Part shown: one piece after another, positions 46,493 to 55,000 of the stretch
Numbering within the stretch: the stretch's first letter is position 1
Layout: every line of letters starts with the position of its first letter
Source of the DNA: Chrysomallon squamiferum
Lineage: Eukaryota > Mollusca > Gastropoda > Neomphalida > Peltospiridae
NCBI GenBank assembly: GCA_012295275.1
Contig: CM022678.1
Coordinates: 15,545,545-15,600,544 of the forward strand
DNA: 55,000 nucleotides
Direction of reading: 5' to 3'
Program-made: the position numbers and the translations under genes
Notes under the pieces: model-generated
Seen by the model: the letters and a program-made list of their open reading frames with translations, nothing else
Database searches by the model: none
Told to the model about the DNA's origin: nothing

Positions 46493-47108
46493 GTATGAGT
46501 ATTATTATTATAAAAATAAATATTAGTTTATGTCTTTTTTTGGACAAAACTAAACCCATTATAGGCAATAATAAGCGTTTTTAAGTGACATATCATATGT
46601 CACAGGCTGTTTATAAAATGTGTTATTAATTCCACTCTGTTATAAGGTACATATAAAAGATGCCTTGTTGCTAACTCAAAAACAATGTCTTAATTACTCA
46701 CTTATAACATGTATCACGTTACATGTTGTTGCATTGAAATGAGTTCTTAAATCGTTTCTTTTTGAGTTTAAAAGTGATATTTTGACAGTGACATCTTTTC
46801 TGTTTGCCATGATAGGTATCTGAGAATAATTTTAAAGTATATTATATATGTCTGTGTGTGTGTTACCTATAGTTAATAAATTAAAATATGTTCGTTGTTT
46901 CTAACAGACATTTTTTTTTTTTTTTTTTCCCGTAGAAATGTTAGGAAAGAATTTGATGACTTCAAATGACCAGTGAAGCCATATATAAAGCAGACTTTCT
47001 TTTTCTTTTCTTCTTCTTCTTCTTTTTTAGTTTTTTAATTATTAGTTTGATTATTTCAGTGATTTGTAACAGACCGCATAACGGAGGAGTAGGGGAGACA
47101 ACTAAAGA

Positions 47109-47451
47109 ATGTGTTCAGAAATGATCAATTTATTGATTTATTTTTTATTGATACTGATACCAGCAGAAATGCTTAAAGGTAATTATTTATTTATTTTAGT
47201 TACTTTTTACTCGTTTTTTTTCATTACAGTATATACTATAATAAATATATTTTATATTAAGTTAAATTTCGATCAAGGATTTGCTATAATTTTTAATCAT
47301 TAACGATAATATTTGATTAACTTGATTTCAATGGATTAATTAATAATGATTTTAAAAAAATATATATATTATTTGATGTGTGTGTGTGTCTGTGTGTGTG
47401 TCTGTGTGTGTGTGTGAGTGTGTGTGTGTGAGTGTGCTATTACGTCTTCTT

Positions 47452-47482
<31 letters not shown>

Positions 47483-47800
47483 TTATTATTATTATTATCA
47501 TCTTCTTCTTCTTTTAATTTCCAGTAGAACCACCTAACATAATTACACCACATATGAAAAACCTGATATACATTGATGAAAATGGCGCCCGTGACAATAA
47601 AAGAAAGATGATACCCTGCGTAGCTACTGGCAGCCCACAACCCACGTAATTTAAATTTATTTTCATTGCAGCTAATAAACATTAGTTAAAGTTTACTTAC
47701 AGTTAATGGGAAAGTCACTCGTACTCTTTACTTAATTTTATTTTATTTAATTTTTTTATTTTATTTTATTTTTTTTTATTTATTTATTTTTATTTATTTA

Positions 47801-47839
<39 letters not shown>

Positions 47840-48797
47840 CATTAAAAATAACTAGCTGATCTGTGTTCACAGTGGTTTGCTGTTTGTTTCTGCTTTTTCC
47901 TTTTTTCATTTGTTTACTTTAAATTAATTTTCAGTTTTGAACCGTAACTGACAAAGAAAGTAAGAGAGAACTTATTAAAGATAATGATAATATGTAATTT
48001 ATAAATAAACTTGTTTTTATTTTTTATTTGAATGTAGGTATTCCTGGTTACGTAATAACAATGAAATCAACCCGGGTGGGACGGACGTAAGTTATGACCA
48101 GAGTACGGGAAATCTAACCATACGTAACTTCAACGAAAACCAAGAGGGAGACTACGTTTGTGTTGCTATGAGCAACATAAATGGAATGGTTGTAAAGACA
48201 ATGTCACCAACAACAAAGATAATTTATTCAAGTAATAACTGTTTACTTCGCCACCATAAAGTTATTTTTTAGAGTAATATTTGTTTTTTTTTTAAATTTA
48301 TTTAGATCGCTACTATAAAGTTAATTTTTTTCAAGTAATTTATGTTTCATTTGTTTATTACTATTATTTTTTTTAATATAATACGCAGCATTAAAATTTC
48401 GCTACCTATAAAATTATTTCTTTCAGGTAATAGCTATTTATGACGCCACTTTGAAGTTAATTATTTCAGTTAATAACTGTTTATTTCTCAAGTCTGTAAA
48501 TCAGTTCTTTCAAGTAATAATTGATTTCTTCACTATAAATGTTTTTATAGATTAATAGTTGGTTATTGCACAATTATAAAGTTAATTCTTTCAAAAAATG
48601 GTAGTTTATTTAGGCATTATAAAGTTAATTCTAATTCTTTTAAGTATTAAGTGGGTTTTTTTTTGTCTTTTTACTTTATTATTATTATTATTATTATTAT
48701 TTTGTATCATTCATAACAAATATATCTTTTCTATTAATATTATTGTTTGTTTCACGACTAAAAAATATTTCAAATAATAGTTACTTATATCGCCACC

Positions 48798-48828
<31 letters not shown>

Positions 48829-49752
48829 TGTATATAAACACTCAGAACGTTTTAAAATCAGTTAAAGATCTGGAATACTCAGTTGTTGTCTTTTAAAAAT
48901 CAACAAAAATAAATTTTGTAAACCAAAATTACTTAAAAAGAAATAATCTATTTAACGTATCTGTGTACTGCATGGCAATGTTTTTAAATAAAGAAAACGT
49001 CTCTAACAATTATCCTCCATGTTCTAATCAAATATCACAATGGTTTTCGTTTTGATAGTCGTGAAACTATGTAATGCATACACGATCTGCAAGTCAGCTT
49101 AAGTTAGTTCCAGTTGTCCAGAAATTGTTAGTTTTACTGAAATTGTTTCTGTTTTTCCAGGAATTTGTATTTTTTCTAAAATGCCTAAAATTACGAAAGA
49201 AGTAGACGCAGGTCACTATATTTCAGTCGGGTGTAACTACGTGTCTAGAGGTAAACCAGCCGGACAGTTCATGTGGTATTGGCATGTTTCTGGTACAGTA
49301 ACGGAGATAAAAAACAACGAGCGGATCTTTGGTGATTCAGAAGGTATTGATTCTGCTAATACTGTAATTAGGTTTCTCACTAGGTTGATACTGTTTTTTG
49401 GAATATAACAATACGTTATTTTATATCGCAAACAGTTAATATCATTCGTAGGCATTGCGATAACAAACGTATCGTGCCACCTCATATAACATTACAACAA
49501 AGGTAAGATGCGACATCATAAAGGAAATGTGTAATACGCAATCTTTTACAAAGGAATTGTACATGTCACAGATATGATGGCAAATGCGTATAGATGAAAC
49601 GCAATATTTTTGTTATTGGTTGAGTAGATAAATAAATTCAGCCCAACTGAATTTTTATTATTTTATTATATTTTTAGACAGTTTTTCATTATTATCTAGT
49701 TATTAAAATGATATCTGATTATATTAAGAATGTGATAGTATATCTAGATGTA

Positions 49753-49790
<38 letters not shown>

Positions 49791-49800
49791 ATACTACTAC

Positions 49801-49856
<56 letters not shown>

Positions 49857-51215
49857 CTTTTATTAACAACTGTTATTATTTAGTAGCGTTTGCTGATAAA
49901 AATATGTTATTACACCACAAACCAAGTTAGGAAGTATAACTCAGATGTTGTATAACTTGCAGGCAGTCTACACTTTGCCTACCTGGAGAAGACAGATAAT
50001 AATAAAACTTGTGCATGTGCTATATACAATGGAGAAAATAGTAGAATTACCACTAACGGGAGAAAGATAACGCTTAAAGTGAAATCAGCTGGTAAGGATA
50101 CAGAAACAAAATTGTAAAATAAATCAATATAATAAAAATAAAAGAAATTTAAATAAAATTATATAAAATTAAATTAATATAATAATAAATAATAAAAACA
50201 TTTTAATGTGTTTTTGTGGAAATGTGATAAAATAAACGAAATATTTTCTGTATTTATCTACGTTTTTTTTTTTTTATTTTTTTTTTTTTAGCTCTTGCGT
50301 ACATAATATGAAAATTATAACAAGAAAAGAGTATAGTTTAGAAATATCTGGGGTTGCTATGTTTCTGTAGCCGTGACGTCATCATGGCTTCTTCTTAAGT
50401 CAGAAAATGCAAGGTGTTTTTTTCATAATGACGTATGTTCTCAGTATGATACTAGCGTCCCTCTGGAGATGTCAATATATAACCAACCCCTAGTTGACTG
50501 ACTGTTTGGCAAATTACGAAATGAAAAAAGATCACAAAGTTGTGGCAAGAATATTTTCTGTATGACTGTTCACAAGTATCTGTTACATGTTGATTTACTT
50601 AAATAATTTGTTTTTGCTTGTCAGTGAATCTTGCAGTGTTTGTTTTTGTTTGTTATTTTTTGTTTTGTTGTTTCTGTTTTTTGTTGTTGTTTTCTTTAAT
50701 GAACCTTATAATTTTATATTCATTTTTTACAACGTGCTAATGTCACAGTATTGGGCTAAACCTATGTGGCTGTTTCTGGTTTATTTGCTTGATATATTCT
50801 CAGACTGGAATATACTTAATTGTTTCAGCGGACAAAATCCCTGAGTCTAAACCTGAATCTCAGTACAAAACGCTCAAAGGCAGAGGCTTTTTGCGAGGAA
50901 AAACAACTTTGGAGTGCTTCTTTAGTGGAAAGTAATGATACGTTGTAAACTGCACTGGTTACCATGCACATTTCACAAATTCACAAAATCTTTTGCAAGT
51001 TTGAATTTTAAAAACTTTTTGTTTTTTTTACTAAATATACTATAACTAAACCAACACACACTAAAATAAACACGAACAATAAACAAACAAGCAATCAAAC
51101 AATAAATAACACAACTATACAAACAAGAATAAAATAAATAAATATAAAAAAATAAAAAAATAATAAATTGGTAAAGCAACAGTGCTTTCAAAAGCCTTGT
51201 AAACAGCTTATTATT

Positions 51216-51247
<32 letters not shown>

Positions 51248-53105
51248 TTTCTAGCCCACCTCCTGACATCACTTGGTTTAACCCATTCAATGACAAAATA
51301 ACCTTTCCTCATAGTAAGTATTCACTGGAAGGGGATACAAAAACACATAAACTGGAGATTCTTGATCTTGTGGAGGAAGATGAAGGCACCTATAAATGTA
51401 CTGGCAGTAACAGTCTGGGATCAGCCAGTGCAGATATCTTTCTCAATATCACCTGTAAGTATTATTTAACTTTAATTTAGATTTACTTAATATAGTTGGC
51501 GAGAGGACGGCATTCATTTGACACATTCTTGTCACTTGTAGTCTCTGTTTAAACAGCATATGCTGTACAGTATAGTATTCTTTAGAATGGTTTTGATTAG
51601 TAGGCATAATTGACAACCAAGAACCAATATTTCAGAAGATTTCTTTGTAAAACATTTAAATGTTGAATACACTTTGACGTGACCTATTAAGTAGTAAGCT
51701 TAATTGGTCATAATATATCTGAAGATTGTGGATTATACGTTAATCAGTTTCTAAGTATACGTTGCTGATACTAATAGTTTTCGTTACTTTGAAGCACTGA
51801 AGCTGTGTTAAACAAAAGAACACGTTGCTGGTGTCAGTTTATTAAACGTAGTCTGACCGCTGTCCCAGTGTTAATTAATAAACAGCAGTGGATTAGAGTT
51901 AATTAGTAAAGTTAGGTGGGTGACTTCTATTTCAGCCCCGCCTATAGTGGTGGAAGGACTTCACTCACAGACTGTCACTCAGGGTAAAGACGCTGAGTTC
52001 ACGTGTGTCACACGTGCAGCATCCGGGGAGACAGAACCTCCCCCTCCGACATGGTACAAGAATGCAAGAGATTGGTCAAATGTTGGTAAGTGTCTTGAGA
52101 CATTACTGTACGTATCATTTGTCTCAAAACACACTTTACTTATAATAAACAACAAACAACGTGGACAAAAAGGCTTACGTGACAGTTTTGGATATGTATA
52201 ATAATATAACAGAAACAATAAATTAATATATATATATATTGTCTGTCCCGTGAGTATTTTTATTAATTTTTTTTTAATTTTTTTATCATGTATCCATTTT
52301 TGTCTAATCCCGTAAGAAAATCATTATTAATCATGTAATATCTTCCTCTTTTTTTTTTCAATACGAAATCACAATCTGGCTTGCTTTATACCATTCAGAA
52401 CAAAAATCTTCATTATATATTCCAAGGATCAGCTCAGAGAGGGTCAAAAAGGGTTAAAACTTAATTTATAAATATGAATAATCTATGAATTTAGAAAAAT
52501 AAACTAACTTGACGGGATTTTTTGGTGAGTGTTTAATAAATTAGTTTGAGGTTTTTTTTTTTAAATTTTTTGTTTGTTTGTTTGCTTGCTTTTTTCTATT
52601 TAGATCCTGAAAAGTATATTTTCTCAGACAACAAACGTAGACTGACAGTGAAAAATGTAAACAAATTGGAAGATATTTCCTGTTTCCAGTGTCGTGTAGA
52701 AAATGATGTTGGTAGTATATTTGGAGATGGATGTCTCAATGTGATCTGTAAGTTTTATTATTGTTTTATTATTTATACGTTCATTATTTTTTTAATTAAT
52801 TGGTATAATCAGTTAACAAATGTAAGCTATAAACAAAAGAAAATTTTCAGTGATTACAGCTCATATAGAACCTTTTCCATTTTATTATATATGTTTTCAA
52901 GTAACTTGTAACAAAATTTGATATATTCTAAATCTTTCTGTGTAATATGTAAACAACAAAACGAATGAAATAACATTAAATGATAATAAAAGGTAATGCA
53001 TTTTTAAAAATATTATTTATGTCAAACAAGTATTATAAGAAATTGTTTCGAAAAATCAAATTGGCAAATACAGCTGTCAGCGGATTTTAATTAATAGTCT
53101 ATAAT

Positions 53106-53139
<34 letters not shown>

Positions 53140-53872
53140 TGTGTACTATTTTTTCTAGTGCCAATCAAAATTATAGAACGTCCGCCTAAGGTTCAAGAAA
53201 TAACAAAAGGAGACATTGTTAATTTGACTGTAATCGCTATCATTGATGAAGATCTGAATTTAAAATATGTATGGCTTTTCAATGGCGGATTAGAGCGCGA
53301 CATTGGTTCCAGACACATCGTATACAATCCAGTTACACACGAAGCATACATCAACACATCGATGCTGACAGACGACGAGTATAACACTATAAATGGAACA
53401 TACATCAGAAAAGTGTTCCATGTCTATGATGCTGTCGAGGTCAGCACAGTGGTTGTTCTGAAAGAGACACCGGGTTAGTTATTGTACTTACGAAATAGTC
53501 CAGCGTCGTTATTTTGTATAGTACACTTTATTCTTTATTGTGTTACTTTACTACTTTACTCACGGTTAACACTGAAAAATAATGCCTGATAACCTGCTCG
53601 AAGAATTCCCTGCTAAGAAGGAATAAAAATCCAGATACAAATAACTTACTGTTGAAAATAATCACGTTCTGACTATTTTCGAAGCCAATGTCTAAGTCGT
53701 ATGTTAATTTAATATTGTTTTTCTATTGCCAAATAGAACTAATAAGTAGGATGGAGTCACTGTTTGTGTAAATCACTAGTTGACGTTATTGCAACAGAAG
53801 TGTGAAAGTGATACTACACAGATAATGCCTGTGAATGAGATGACTGTGAAAAAATACGGCATAAACAGATGG

Positions 53873-53927
<55 letters not shown>

Positions 53928-54291
53928 GATAGACGCTGCTTCTATAAAGAATACAAATAAATAACAATAAGACTAAGCAATACAATTGATATCTCGATTA
54001 CATAGCTGTATAAAGATCCTAGAAACATGATCAGATATTAAACCAGTTTCCTCTTCAGAAATAACTATATATTTCATAACAGTTTGTTGTTACAGATTGC
54101 AAAGTTTTTAGAGAACCGTAGCTGATGTTGTATTTTGTTTGTGACAGTTACACAACCCGTTATTGCTGGTGAAACTAGTCGATGGTGGATAACTCTTATC
54201 ATTGCATTCGTGGTCATCTTCGTTATTGTTATCATCATCGCCATCACCGGTATTTTCTGCTCTCGCAAACAACAGGAAGGTGTCTACCCAT
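47109..54291 (+). CDS. Five-Ig-like-domain single-pass membrane protein, L1CAM/neuroglian-like (3' end outside window)
   Basis: Exons are 47109-47178, 47525-47645, 48038-48231, 49161-49343, 49963-50091, 50829-50931, 51255-51454, 51936-52085, 52604-52747, 53159-53473 and 54148-54291, all phase-consistent, 584 codons so far. The start has an in-frame TAA two codons upstream and opens a signal peptide (INLLIYFLLILIPAEM). Ig1 has C55-W67-C105 with GSPQPTYSW; Ig2 has C153 and C206 or C208, with the DSEGSLHFA phrase typical of L1-family Ig2; Ig3 has C262-W274-C315 (DEGTYKC); Ig4 has C357 and C410 or C413; Ig5 (about 432-536) keeps YVWLFNG but has no Cys. The membrane segment is about 549-574, followed by CSRKQQEGVYP, similar to the start of L1-family tails. 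It probably acts in cell adhesion. L1 proteins normally have six Ig and several FN3 domains; here none is seen before the membrane. No FIGQY tail is seen because the gene runs out of the window. Confidence 0.85.
47370..47516. repeat. GT run and CTT/ATT microsatellite at a 3' splice site
   Basis: GT repeats at 47378-47435 and CTT then ATT then CTT triplets at 47446-47514 precede the TTTTAATTTCCAG acceptor of the second Ig-gene exon and supply its pyrimidine tract. Confidence 0.9.
48232..49160 (+). other. Intron with short degenerate repeats
   Basis: A phrase like AATAACTGTTTA-TT-CGCCAC-TATAAAGTTAATT-TTTCAAGTAAT recurs about eight times between 48231 and 48660 at uneven spacing. The first instance begins at the donor itself (CAAGTAATAACTGTTTACTT), so the units include donor-like AAGTAAT sequence. 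ATT and TA repeats follow. No exon seen. Confidence 0.7.
49755..49855. repeat. CTA then ATT trinucleotide microsatellite
   Basis: About 45 bases of CTA followed by about 55 bases of ATT, within an intron of the Ig gene. Confidence 0.95.
50092..50828 (+). other. Ig-gene intron, nothing specific seen
   Basis: AT-rich intron with a T run near 50260-50290. A short GC-richer piece (about 50350-50490) has no exon features. Confidence 0.6.
53109..53139. repeat. TA microsatellite near a 3' splice site
   Basis: About 30 bases of TA, 20 bases before the acceptor of the Ig5 exon. Confidence 0.9.
53873..53926. repeat. GT microsatellite
   Basis: Fifty-odd bases of pure GT in the intron before the membrane-segment exon. 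Confidence 0.97.
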
Positions 54292-54429
54292 GTGAGTCAG
54301 TGGTATTTATTGTTTCGCAGTTACTAAAATCGTCAGTTTCTGAGTTGCTAATTTAACAACACAGAAGAAAGGTGATGTTTTTTCTTTGTTAACGTGTTCG
54401 TTAGGAAACAGTATTCGTACGTTTCAACA

Positions 54430-55000
54430 GTCTCAACTGAAGTAATGTAAAAGACTATGTGATAGTGACAGTAACGTAAAAGACTATATACCTGTGACAG
54501 TAACGTAACATGCTTTATAAATAGTGCCAGAAACGTAACAGACTGTACAACAGTGACTGTAACGTAATAGACTATAATAGTGACAGTAACATAACAGACT
54601 ATTATAATAGATTTATAATACTAACAACAGTAATATGATGGACTATATAATAAGCTATATGATAGTGACAGTACCATGACAGACTATCTAATAATAACAG
54701 GAACGTAACAGACTATATCATAGTGACCAGTAACGTAAAATATTTGTAACAGCAGTGACTATAACGTAACAGTCTATATAATAGTGACCACTAATGAAAA
54801 ATATTTATAATAACAGTGACAGTAACGTAACAGACTATATAACAGTGACAGTAACGTAACAGACTATATAACAGTGACAGTAACGTAACAGACTATATAA
54901 CAGTGACAGTAACGTAACAGACTATATAACAGTGACAGTAACGTAACAGACTATATAACAGTGACAGTAACGTAACAGACTATATAACAGTGACCAGTAA
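54430..55000 (+). repeat. 29-bp tandem satellite
   Basis: Unit AACAGTGACAGTAACGTAAC followed by AGACTATAT. From about 54826 to the window edge about six copies are identical or nearly so; leftward the units become irregular in length and sequence. It lies in the intron after the membrane-segment exon and runs out of the window, so the full size is unknown. Confidence 0.95.

Noticed and set aside
54430-55000. Tandem units as a CRISPR-like array
   Set aside because: Units are contiguous with no unique spacers, and the genome is eukaryotic; it is a satellite.

Overview
The window is AT-rich animal nuclear DNA: small exons with GT/AG introns, long introns and intergenic stretches full of microsatellites (CA, GA, AAT, TTTA, CTT and others). 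A TOP-type ribosomal protein gene, a DRC1 axonemal gene and an L1-type immunoglobulin cell-adhesion gene point to a bilaterian invertebrate. A lophotrochozoan such as a mollusc is my best guess, but the sequence alone does not prove it.

Layout. (1) 1986-16704, + strand: the 3' part (at least 1,705 codons) of an unrecognised gene. It has a 4.2-kb exon coding an acidic, low-complexity, repeat-rich protein and seven small exons; the last five code an ordered-looking C-terminal module. Its start lies upstream of the visible exons. (2) 16705-19144: AT-rich gap between convergent genes. (3) 27584-19145, - strand: RPL11, six coding exons, with a 22-base frame-shifting insertion in coding exon 5. Its 5.9-kb intron 2 holds an array of about 130-nt repeats, all in RPL11 sense, with the marks of H/ACA snoRNAs: nine full-length copies, three degenerate copies and several relics. 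(4) 27969-40155, + strand: DRC1 (nexin-dynein regulatory complex subunit), 19 supported exons, head to head with RPL11 (384 bp between start codons). One exon expected between two in-frame neighbours survives only as a fragment. (5) 40156-47108: no gene seen; a roughly 1.1-kb block is present twice in direct orientation. (6) 47109 to beyond the window, + strand: a signal-peptide, five-Ig-like-domain, single-pass membrane protein of L1CAM/neuroglian type, with no FN3 repeats before the membrane segment. (7) 54430-55000: a 29-bp tandem satellite.

A theme across the window is recent tandem microduplication, in several places copying splice junctions together with a few coding bases (33.87-34.24, 34.53-34.74 and 38.40-38.56 kb in DRC1; possibly 26.68-26.99 kb in RPL11). 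The most interesting items are the snoRNA array in one RPL11 intron, the five serial 3' splice sites in DRC1, the frame-shifted RPL11 exon and the truncated DRC1 exon. All calls come from reading the sequence; no alignment, folding or database search was run.
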